From Mesostigma viride (taxonomy: Eukaryota; Streptophyta; Mesostigmatophyceae; Mesostigmatales; Mesostigmataceae): DNA of 36,820 nucleotides. Shown piece after piece: positions 18,354 to 26,243 of the stretch. The first letter of the stretch is position 1. Each line of letters begins with the position of its first letter. Location: the NCBI GenBank assembly GCA_009746045.1, contig RPFO01001866.1, positions 1 to 36,820 of the forward strand. The letters are read 5' to 3'. The translations under genes were made by a program, and so were the position numbers. The notes under the pieces were generated by a model that ran no database searches, was not told the DNA's origin, and saw only the letters and a program-made list of their open reading frames with translations.

Positions 18354-19424
18354 TATTCAAATACTTGTCTTGGGCCTGCAGCATCTGAGCAGCAACAACA
18401 CTATGAGCCTCCTGAAAGGATGCTATCAGTTGTTGTACTGAGGTTAAGCGTCTTCTGAAGGGGCCTTCAGCATCCCTGTCAGGCAGCTCCAGGTCAAATG
18501 GGGTCAAGGGGCACTGGCCATGGCAAATGACAAAGGGGGACATGTTGCGAGGGGCTAGGGGTGAGTTGTTGATAGCAAACTCTATAAAGGGAAGTCTCCT
18601 GTCCCATTCCTTGTTGTCATGGGTACAGTAATGCTTCTGGCATTCCCGTACAATACGGTTCAGCCTCTCCACCGCCCCCGTGCTTGCACACCTATACGCC
18701 ACTCCAAAGGCCAACTTGGTGTCCAGGATGTCAAAGAAGGACTTCCAGAACCCAGACATCCACAAGGGATCCTGGTCAGTAATGATCACCCTTGGCATTC
18801 CATGCAACCTGTACACCTCCTTCATGAACAATTCTACACACTGGGCAGCAGTCAGATGGGCATTACAGGGGATGATATGGCACATTCTAGAGAGTCTGTC
18901 CTGATCACCACCAGCATCCTGTCATTACCAGCATCAGACACAGGCAAGCCACAGATGAAGTCCATGGTCACACTGATCCAGGGTGTCAAGGGGATAGGCA
19001 TGGCCATAGGAAAGATGGGGACAGCCTGAGTCCTAACCTTATTCCTCTGGCAGGAGTCACAAGTGGCCACATAAGCTCTGATGTCACGAAACATGCCAGG
19101 CCACCAAAACCTCTCTTGCACCTCGTGAAGGAGTTTGGCATACCCAGGATGACACGCAGTCACATCATCATGAAAGCAGTGCAGCACAGTAGGGATGGCC
19201 ATTTCTGGCACATATACCTTCCTGGTCACTACATGATCAGCGTCCTGGGTGTGGACATAGAGAATCCCTTCCCAGTACTCCACAGGCCTATTACCAAAAC
19301 TTCCTTCCTGAATGGCCTTAGTGGCCAGGTCCTCAGTCTCGGTGAAAGCCTTGATCACATCTAGCAGGGCAATACTCATAGGATTGGGCAAGACTATCTG
19401 TTTGTCTGGCCCTAAGGGCTGCAA
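18286..19424 (-). pseudogene. Chromovirus integrase
   Basis: Frame 1 (19424-18852) has an HHCC zinc domain (HCFHDDVTACHPGYAKLLHE ... CDSCQRNK) with FWWPGM between, then the first catalytic Asp in WISVTMDFICGLP. Frame 2 (18885-18286) has the second Asp in VIITDQDPLWMSGFW and the Glu in STGAVERLNRIV, then EWDRRLPFIEFAINNS, typical of Ty3/gypsy integrases. The two frames join near 18870-18900 through a one-base shift. All three DDE residues are present, but the protein is split. Confidence 0.9.
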
Positions 19425-19830
19425 GTTTGCACAGCACCTCGTCCTCCTGCAGGTGACTAGTGACTAGCTAGATGCTTGGATGACAGAACATCAGCCACAG
19501 GCGTACGTGACTTCCCCTTGATCTCAGCTGCCAATCCCCTGGACTTGGACAGCATCCCTGGCTCCAGTATCCACTTCCTGGGCCTCCCTCTCCCCCTCTT
19601 ATGATTATCTACCCTTCGGGCTGCATGGTGGGAGTGGGCTGGCTACCAACAGAACCCCCCCTAGGACTGCCTTGCAGTGACTAGCCACCCTCCTGGACGC
19701 CTGTCAACCCTGGGACAGAGCCCTGGGCAATGAGCATCTCGTGACTAGAACTAGCCTCTACAGGGGGTGGACGCAGCTGGGAGGTTTGCTGACTATAGCT
19801 GCCTGTGCTCTATAGTGACAGCACCACACT
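19425..19830 (-). other. Linker between RNaseH and integrase, degenerate
   Basis: By position this is the tether between RNaseH and the integrase zinc domain. No open frame of useful length remains, so it is probably decayed coding sequence. Confidence 0.4.
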
Positions 19831-20390
19831 CTACCACTGAAACCATGGCAGCACAAATATCCAAATCCTCGTGAAATGGGCCCCCATCAGATCCCTTCTC
19901 CTAGAGAGGGCGTCTGGCACCACATTCTGTGAGCCTGGGACATACTGAACAGAGAAAGGATAGAATCCACCTAGGTACTCCATCCACCCTGCCATCCTCT
20001 TGCTCATCCTACTGTGCTCTAGCACATGCACTAAGGGCCTATGGTCAGTCATCAATGTGATGGACTCTTGCCCTAGCCCATCTGTGGCACTGCTAGCAAC
20101 AGAAAATTGAGCCCCTTTCAGCAGATGCTCCCACTTGTGACATGCTACCACTAAGCCCAGCAACTCCTGCTCATGCACGGGGTAGTTGCGTTCAGCTGAG
20201 CTCATGGTTTTAGACATGTACTCCACTGGCTGTGGCCCATACCCATGGTCTTGCATCAGCACAGTACCTTAATGGCGCCTTGAGAGGCATCTGACCTAAC
20301 CTGATAAGGTAGATCAGGATTGGGGCCCACTAGCACAGGGGTGGAGGTGAGCTTCTGCTTCAACAGGTCAAAAGCCTGCTGGCACCTACA
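19831..20390 (-). pseudogene. Chromovirus RNase H
   Basis: From 20390 to about 20265 one frame reads CQQAFDLLKQKLTSTPVL ... QVRSDASQGAI, the usual start of the Ty3/gypsy RNaseH with its first Asp. From 20262 another frame (the same frame as RT) continues PVEYMSKTMSSAERNYPVHE, LMTDHRPLVHVLEHS and QNVVPDALSRR. There are thus two compensating frame changes relative to RT, and TGA/TAG stops between them. Confidence 0.88.
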
Positions 20391-21747
20391 TATCTGTCCA
20401 CTCAAACTGAACATCCTTCTTGATCAAATCAAGCAAGGGGGTGGAGATGGCAGCCATGTCAGGGATAAAACGCCTGTACCACCCCACCATGCCCAGGAAG
20501 GACTTGACATCATGTGCAGACTGCAACACAGGCCACTCGAGGATGGCAGCAAACTTAGCATTGTCAGGTGTCATACCCAAGAAGCTCAACTTGTACCCCA
20601 GAAACCCCACTTCATGCCCCCACTCCACCTTAGACCTCTTGACGGACAAGTGATACTGCTGGATGACCTTCAGGACCTCCTCCACGTTCTCCAGATGCTC
20701 CTTGAAGGTCCTTGAGTGCACCAGAATGTCGTCCATGTAGGCCACCACGCAGGTCCTGAACACAGGTCTTGCAGGATCACACAGGTGGGCAATGTCCTTG
20801 AACCTGGGATTCCTGAGATCAGGGGAGATTTGAGGCAGTGAGTTCCCTATCAGGTGGCCAAAGATATCATTCACAAACATCTGCATAGTAGCTGGGCTGT
20901 TAGAGGCCCACATTGGCATCACAGTCCACTGAAACTGACCCCATGGTGCGGAGAATGCAGTTTTGGGAATGTCTTCTGTGGCTATCCTGATCTGCCAGAA
21001 GGCGTGCCTGAGGTCAAACTTGGTGAAGTAAGACGCTCCAGCTGTCCTCTCTAGCAGCTCATCTATCCTGGGCAGTGGGTATTTGGACTTCACAGTGACC
21101 TTGTTCAGGCCTCTCAAGTCAATGCACAACCGCCATCCACCATCATGCTTGGGGACCAGCAAACACCCAGAACTGAAAGGACTATTGGCAGGAAGAATGA
21201 GTCCAGCTTCCAACAACCCTGTCAGAATCACCTTCAGCTCTGCCATCTCTGCTGGCCCCATCCTGTACATGGGAACAAAAGGGGGTCTGGTACCGTCCAT
21301 GCGTTTGATGACGTGGGTGATTGGCCCTTCAGGAGGGTACTGTGGCATCTTGTCTTCAAAAATGGCAGCGAACCTGTCCAAAAGGGGCTCATGCAGCCTC
21401 TGCTCCTCCTCCGTGACAGCTGGTACTGGGTTCACAGCATTCACCGTGTGGCCATGAGTCTCATCAGAGGGTGAGTTGGGAACCAGATGTAAGAAGAAGA
21501 TGTGGTCCACTGGGTAGGTAGCCAGATAAGACAGGGTGTGCTTGGCAGACCACACATTTGCAGCACGTTTATCCTTCAGTGAAGGTACCTTGGCGTCTTC
21601 CTTGGCACCTGCAACCCTTCTCCCATCATTGACAGCCTCATAATTTGGTAGAACAGCACTCAGTGGCTGGTCTTTCTCCCACTGTGGTGGCGTCCCACAC
21701 TGACCCATCCTGAAACTGCACCACCTTCTCAGACCACAAGATAGCAC
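20386..21747 (-). CDS. Chromovirus reverse transcriptase
   Basis: 454-residue frame with a complete Ty3/gypsy RT. Upstream linker, then YRMGPAEMAELKVILTGLLE, GCLLVPKHDGGWRLCIDLRG, YFTKFDLRHAFWQIRI (first Asp), CVVAYMDDILVHSRTF (YMDD catalytic pair), and HEVGFLGYKLS ... VKSFLGMVGWYRRFIP. RT copies element RNA into cDNA in the particle. One insert (SLPQISPDLRNPRFKDIAHL, before the YMDD strand) is longer than usual for the family. The frame ends at EWTDM with a TAG where the RNaseH tether should follow. The protease lies upstream in another frame. Confidence 0.92.
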   Translation of the reverse strand: MLSCGLRRWCSFRMGQCGTPPQWEKDQPLSAVLPNYEAVNDGRRVAGAKEDAKVPSLKDKRAANVWSAKHTLSYLATYPVDHIFFLHLVPNSPSDETHGHTVNAVNPVPAVTEEEQRLHEPLLDRFAAIFEDKMPQYPPEGPITHVIKRMDGTRPPFVPMYRMGPAEMAELKVILTGLLEAGLILPANSPFSSGCLLVPKHDGGWRLCIDLRGLNKVTVKSKYPLPRIDELLERTAGASYFTKFDLRHAFWQIRIATEDIPKTAFSAPWGQFQWTVMPMWASNSPATMQMFVNDIFGHLIGNSLPQISPDLRNPRFKDIAHLCDPARPVFRTCVVAYMDDILVHSRTFKEHLENVEEVLKVIQQYHLSVKRSKVEWGHEVGFLGYKLSFLGMTPDNAKFAAILEWPVLQSAHDVKSFLGMVGWYRRFIPDMAAISTPLLDLIKKDVQFEWTDM

Positions 21748-21749
21748 GA

Positions 21750-22196
21750 TTAGCAGACTCCAACCATGGCATCCTGATGCAGAATCACATCAGCAGCAGT
21801 GAGTGGAATGACGTCTGCTGTGACTGACAAGGTTTGAAGTGGGCACACTTGGAAAAGCAGTTGCACATAGCCAGGTGAGTTACTTTGCCTACCATCAGAA
21901 TATTGGACCCTGACAGGCACAGGGTGAGGAAGGACTGGCAAATGCAGTTCCTGCACAAGGGAAGTGGAAATGTAGTTACTTACTGCACCAGAGTCAATCA
22001 TGAAGAGACATAAAGGCTGAGCCAAAGGGACTGGCACGTTCAGCAGCCTACTAGCTTGAAACTTCAAAAGCTGACTGGGAATAGGAGGGCCCAATGAGGT
22101 GGCAGAATCAGAGGCAGACAGGTTGTTCACAGGGCGAACATGCACAGCAGGCAAACCAGTTAACTCCACAGCTGGACGTAGTCCTGGGGGCTCCAC
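21750..22196 (-). pseudogene. Chromovirus aspartic protease
   Basis: 148 residues. The active-site motif FMIDSGAVSNYIS (DSG) lies near residues 66-70, followed by VQYSDGRQSNSPGYVQ and a second half with VTADVIPLTAADVILHQDAM. The usual ILG(M)DWL psi-loop is present only as VILHQDAMV, so it is altered. It is out of frame with RT by one base at 21747-21750. In an intact element it would release Gag and Pol products. Confidence 0.75.
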
Positions 22197-22498
22197 TAGC
22201 TTTTTGGCAACTCAGGGGGGTGATCTGAAGACGAGCCCCCAACTGGAAGCTGCACCTGCTGCTCCTCTAGGTTGTCCTCCTCCCCTTCTCCATCCTCCTC
22301 CTCCGCTAGAAGATGCCACAGGCGTTGACCATCCTCCGTCTGTCTTGTCTGCTGAAGTCCCTGGGCTTGAATGGTCCTCTGCCCGATGCCTGAAAGTTGG
22401 GTCTGAACCCAGGCTGCATCCTGTGGTCGCTCTGGTTCACCCCGGGAGGTAGGAGGGATGGTCTGGCGGTGAATGGAAGCACCCCTTGGGGACCCTTG
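22196..22498 (-). pseudogene. Chromovirus gag C-terminal piece
   Basis: About 100 residues, rich in Gln, Glu and Pro with an acidic run (AEEEDGEGEEDNLEE). No zinc knuckle is visible. The position upstream of protease suggests the Gag C-terminus. It is cut at 22498 by the Copia-2 LTR. Confidence 0.5.
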
Positions 22499-22905
22499 TG
22501 TTAGGGATATTATATCCACCTGGCCACAATATATCCCAGCCTGATTTATTTCTTGTTGGATTTATTCCATATGGACTGGGAATTTGATAGCTTTGATAAG
22601 CTAGGTGAATTGGGCTCAATGAGCTGATCAATATTCATGTGCCATAGTCCTATACTTGGACATGGATGACTTGTAACCTGAGTCAGCCTAGTAGCATCAC
22701 GTATTTGATTGACAAGTGGTGCTATGGCCTATTGGACAAGTGTTTGGTCCATGAGCTGACAAGTGTTGGCAGCTCATGATGACACATGTTATCACTTACA
22801 TGATGACAAGTGGGTAGACTCATTGCATGACACTTGTCACTCCAAGGAGAAGAGATGTGTCACTTTATTAATCATGTTATGTGGCACATTATTATGTAGA
22901 CACTT
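22499..22905 (+). repeat. Copia-2 5' LTR, first part
   Basis: Matches 36280-36686 with one 1-nt indel (GGATTTATTCC versus GGATTTTTCC). It is interrupted after GACACTT by the methyltransferase-bearing gypsy element and resumes at 32963. The rejoined LTR is 818 bp. Confidence 0.95.
22902..22905. repeat. 4-bp target duplication ACTT (left)
   Basis: ACTT ends the left part of the Copia-2 LTR and is repeated at 32959-32962. The uninterrupted LTR copy at 36680-36690 has it once (GACACTTGGCATC). Confidence 0.85.
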
Positions 22906-24156
22906 TGTCACGGACGCGAGCTATGTCATCCGGGCGGCGCCCACTATGCACAAGACCGGTGACGTGCGCAAGGAATTTGTTTTCTACGCATTTTCGACAA
23001 AGGCTAGTGACCGGGGGGGGACACTAGCACTTGCAGCATAAGAGCGGACGAAAGTGTACGTGCACGCGCGCCGGGCCAGGCACAGCTGGGCGCGCAGCAC
23101 TGACTTGAGCGGACGGCAGCACAAGTGCGCAGCGTCGAGAGGATCATACGCGTGTTAGTGGACAGCTGGAGCTGAAGCTGGACTGCTGGACTTCAACAGC
23201 GCCGAGGCTATTGACAGGCCAGGTGTCTTTGTGGTGTAGAATAGCGGGTCAACGTTATGAGGACTGGACAGAAAATGGAAAAGGACAATTTGCGGTGCGG
23301 AGCCAGATCGCTGGAATGAATGCGAAATCGCTGGCAGCCCTACAAAGGGATTTCTTCTAGAAAGGAACGATTAGACGCAATGTTTGCTGGGCCACTCACA
23401 CGCAAGGTGTGAGCGTGCAGATTGTCTGAAGGATATTATGCTTCGACCTTGCTGGACGTGACTCAATGTCGGACATTCCCAGGGACAGAAATGCCGGAGC
23501 TTCTAGGAGATGAGATCGGCAACAGGGTAGCAATTTAGATTTGTCGGGATGCCTTCCTGCTTTTGTTGGCATGTGTGGTAGAAAGCCAGGACGGCAACTG
23601 GAATGCGGTTTCTATTTGCATGGTTCAGGCAGCAAGATAGTTTTGGCATTCCTGGCTGGACTGACAAGTGTGGCGTGTGTCATGCGTGTGGCATGACGAC
23701 TGGTTTGGTTCATAGTCGAAGAGGACTCTCACGCAGCGTGTAGTCTCTTCGAGTCTCTCGTTAGTGGCCTTCGTGTTTCTCCCTTTCCTTGGGAGCAAGG
23801 CCGGTAGCATGTCATGGAGCGCTGCCTAACTGCGGGCTCGTGAGCATGGAGTGCATCGATATTGAGACTATCAACGTGTTGTAATTGTATTAACTTTCTC
23901 AATAAATTCCGCATGTGCGGCTTCATCATCAGACTGTGCAAAGTGTGTGTTGTGAAAGCATTGTTCTATAGCAGGGGAGGCAAAAGCACCCTCTTGCACC
24001 ATCATATTGTCGCAATTAGAGTAGTTGGAGCGTCTAGCTAACGCCCCAGCAAGGATATTCAAAGGCGGCACGCGACGGTACACAAGGGGATCAAGAAGGT
24101 GGTCATCAGGCACGAGGGACAGTTCCTTGTCCTCGGCTGAGAGCCCTCTTTTCATT
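22906..24156 (+). repeat. 5' terminal repeat (B part only) of the methyltransferase gypsy element
   Basis: 1251 bp, nearly identical to 31566-32815. Differences seen: a G8 versus G7 run, GAGCTTC/GAGCCTC, CGACTGG/CGAATGG, AAAGGCG/AAACGCG. It ends TTTTCATT, immediately before a unique leader. It lacks the 143-bp A part that precedes B in the right-hand LTR. Confidence 0.95.
23871..24155 (-). CDS. Antisense 94-aa ORF inside the LTR, unknown
   Basis: ATG at 24155, one base inside the LTR end, reading against the element: MKRGLSAEDKELSLVPDDH ... IEKVNTITTR. The composition looks protein-like, but no family is recognised. The same frame is present in the right-hand LTR (32814-32530) with one residue changed (VPP to VPR). 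It may be a captured gene fragment or chance. Confidence 0.25.
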   Translation of the reverse strand: MKRGLSAEDKELSLVPDDHLLDPLVYRRVPPLNILAGALARRSNYSNCDNMMVQEGAFASPAIEQCFHNTHFAQSDDEAAHAEFIEKVNTITTR

Positions 24157-24429
24157 ACTCGAAGAGACTAGCTCCATCTGCAAAGGAACATTTTCATTTC
24201 AGCAAAGAGAGACGGTGTGCAGTTTTCTGGGGAAGACTAGCACACATAGTGGCCTGATCAACCATTAAGTCTTTCAGATTAGACCGTTGCTACTTGGTAG
24301 TGGTTGTGGCAGTTTATGTCATATCACACTAGGTCGGTCACAGCGTTTTTGGCAAGCCACGCAGGCTGTGCCAACACGGGCGTCGACACCGACGGGCAGG
24401 AGCTCTCCAGGGTCGATACCACCATCAAC
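24157..24429 (+). other. Leader between LTR and gag
   Basis: Begins ACTCGAAGAGACTAGC directly after the LTR. No TGG-initial primer site complementary to a tRNA 3' end is evident, so the priming mechanism is unclear. The first good in-frame ATG is at 24430. Confidence 0.5.
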
Positions 24430-25226
24430 ATGTCAGGAACTGACCCCACAGCATCAGGCAGTGGTGGGTCAGCGCCGGCAGCTACGGGCGGTCAAGCAAC
24501 TGACCCGCCCAGCGGTCGTCTCGGCACTAGTGCGGACACCGCTTTGTTAGGTAATGGAGCGCCTTCCCTTTCTTCGGCAGGGGACGGTGGTGCTCTTACC
24601 CAAGTGCTGCGCCTGCTGCAAGAGCAAGCGGCAGAGCTGGCGGCACTCCGAGCTCAGCAAGCGACGCAGTTATCGCAACAGGCGACGCTTGTTGAAGAAA
24701 CTGTGCGACTTGCTTTGGAGCGCGCGGAATCTACGGCTGAAGCGAGGCGTGCTACGGAGCGCGCTGAGCAACGGCGGCAGGAGGAGGCAACCACGGAAGC
24801 TGCACGCGCCTGCCAAGCTGCGGCCCAACGCGACGCCGAGGCCAGGCAGGCTGCCGACGAGGAGGCCGCTGCCGAGGAAGCGCGGCGACATGAGGCGCTG
24901 CGTGACCAACGCGGACACTTCGACGAAGAGCGCAGTGGGACAGGTCCACTACGCAACGTTGAGCCCAGTCAGCCACGCGTCGGACCAAGCGGTCAACGGC
25001 GGGGCGACGGGGAAATGGCGCAGGATGACGAGCTGCAGCCGAACGTCGGTCGGGTAGGCACCCGGTCGACTGCCGACGCATCTTATACGCTGGGGGGAAC
25101 CTACGGGCACCCAACCAAGGCACGTTATGGTGGCGGCGGCAGTGGCTACGGTGGTCGGGGTCGCGGTGGTGGTCGAGGCGGAGGCGGTCGTCCGCCGTCA
25201 TCGGATGGGACTCAGGAACGCAGGGC
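24430..25226 (+). CDS. gag: Gag N-terminal part: coiled coil and RGG-rich region
   Basis: The start chosen is ATG 24430 (MSGTDPTASGSGG). Residues about 1-50 are Gly/Ser/Thr-rich. About 54-165 form a long Ala/Glu/Arg-rich coiled coil (LLQEQAAELAALRAQQATQL and onward). About 235-260 form a Gly/Arg-rich RNA-binding-type stretch (GGGGSGYGGRGRGGGRGGGG). I do not see the usual retrotransposon capsid domain, so this Gag may assemble through its coiled coil or may have lost the capsid by deletion. The frame carries on to 25359, but the zinc knuckle lies in the next frame, so a one-base change near 25200-25227 breaks Gag. Confidence 0.75.
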
Positions 25227-26243
25227 GTGCAAGGCGCGCTGGGCGCACCCACCCCGTCACGCGGTAAATGTTACCTTTGCGACAAGGATGGGCACCTTAG
25301 TCGCGAGTGTCCAAGCCGCTGCACGAAGCCGCATGGGGCAGACACGAAGTGGCACCTGATGAACAAGTGTCCAGCCGCGGGCATCAAGACGGTCCACTTC
25401 GCCGAGATGGCGGGCAAGACCGACTCGATGGAAGCCCAGGTGGCTGCCATCAAGCATGGTGAGGAGGCGACGGCGCCCCCCAACCAATTCGCGACGGTGT
25501 ACCGGGAGGACCCATTCTGGGCGCCCATGCCGGGTGACGTCGAGATCAACGCTGCGGAGGCTACCAAAGGCAAGCAGGCACGCAGCCCGCTTTCTTTTCA
25601 GCAGGCACCCATGTTGCCTGCCGGGCAGTTGCCCGCGTCCTTTTCCATGCCGCTGGCTGGGGTGCAATCTGCTTTTGAGCATGCGAACCCTGCTGGGCTG
25701 GAGCAGCGTAGGCGATTGGCGCCTGTGTACCCAATGCCGTTCATTGTGGACGTACCCATGTTTTCAGCACGGCAGGTGGTCGACACCTTCGGGCAGAAGG
25801 GGGTTGAGTGGCTGGGGTCGGTTGTGTCCGAGATCCAGTTGTTCGCAGATGGGCATGATGTGCGCACCTTGCGCAATTCTGAGTCCGTCACCTACGGGCG
25901 TCAGCCGGTAGAAGCCGCAGTGCCCGTGGTGCAAGCGGGAGTGGTCAGCACAAGTAGCCAGCAGCGCACTAGTGCAGTTCCCCAGGTTCCCACGGTGGTT
26001 CCATACCCCAATGGTGAGCCGTCCATAGCGTTCCAAGCAGTTGGAGCCTGTGGAGATGTATGGAGCGACATGGTGACATGTCCGTTGGTTGGCGCAGTCA
26101 AGCTTGATAGCGGTGCTCAGCCGCTAGTCATCAGCACAGACTTGGCCACCATGCTGAACCTGACCTACGAGAACGGTGGCTTAGTGAAAGCCCCGTGTCT
26201 GTGTCAGGTTGGCAGGGTCCGGCTAGTAAGCCGTACGCTATGA
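25227..26243 (+). CDS. Nucleocapsid zinc knuckle and N-terminal half of protease
   Basis: This continues Gag in another frame. The zinc knuckle CYLCDKDGHLSREC (C-x2-C-x4-H-x4-C) is at residues 15-28. A linker of about 270 residues with no known domain follows. Then the retropepsin start VGAVKLDSGAQPLVIS (active-site DSG) lies near residues 290-305. The second half of the protease (ALLGVDVLARAMVQVDY, the psi-loop LLG-x-D) is in the next frame from 26195. The switch sits at the CCCC run near 26190-26195. Gag-Pro would process the polyprotein. Confidence 0.78.
   Translation: MQGALGAPTPSRGKCYLCDKDGHLSRECPSRCTKPHGADTKWHLMNKCPAAGIKTVHFAEMAGKTDSMEAQVAAIKHGEEATAPPNQFATVYREDPFWAPMPGDVEINAAEATKGKQARSPLSFQQAPMLPAGQLPASFSMPLAGVQSAFEHANPAGLEQRRRLAPVYPMPFIVDVPMFSARQVVDTFGQKGVEWLGSVVSEIQLFADGHDVRTLRNSESVTYGRQPVEAAVPVVQAGVVSTSSQQRTSAVPQVPTVVPYPNGEPSIAFQAVGACGDVWSDMVTCPLVGAVKLDSGAQPLVISTDLATMLNLTYENGGLVKAPCLCQVGRVRLVSRTL

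Larger units (their letters stand above)
16714..22498 (-). mobile_element. Ty3/gypsy chromovirus, decayed and interrupted
   Basis: Minus-strand order from right to left: gag C-terminal piece, protease, RT, RNaseH, integrase, GPY/F module, chromodomain, polypurine tract, 3' LTR. This is the canonical Ty3/gypsy order, and the terminal chromodomain marks a chromovirus. Several frameshifts and in-frame stops make the copy inactive. The 5' end is missing because Copia-2 starts at 22499. If that is a clean insertion, the rest of gag and the 5' LTR lie beyond 36820. Confidence 0.88.

Noticed and set aside
22763-23041. Plus-strand 92-aa ORF across the Copia-2/gypsy junction
   Set aside because: It spans the insertion boundary of two elements, so it is a chance fusion. 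The part within the LTR (VTDASYVIRAAP...) also occurs at 31566 onward but has no start codon or family match.
24654-25252. Minus-strand Ser/Ala/Arg-rich ORFs opposite gag
   Set aside because: Typical antisense shadows of the Ala/Glu/Arg-rich coiled-coil coding sequence.
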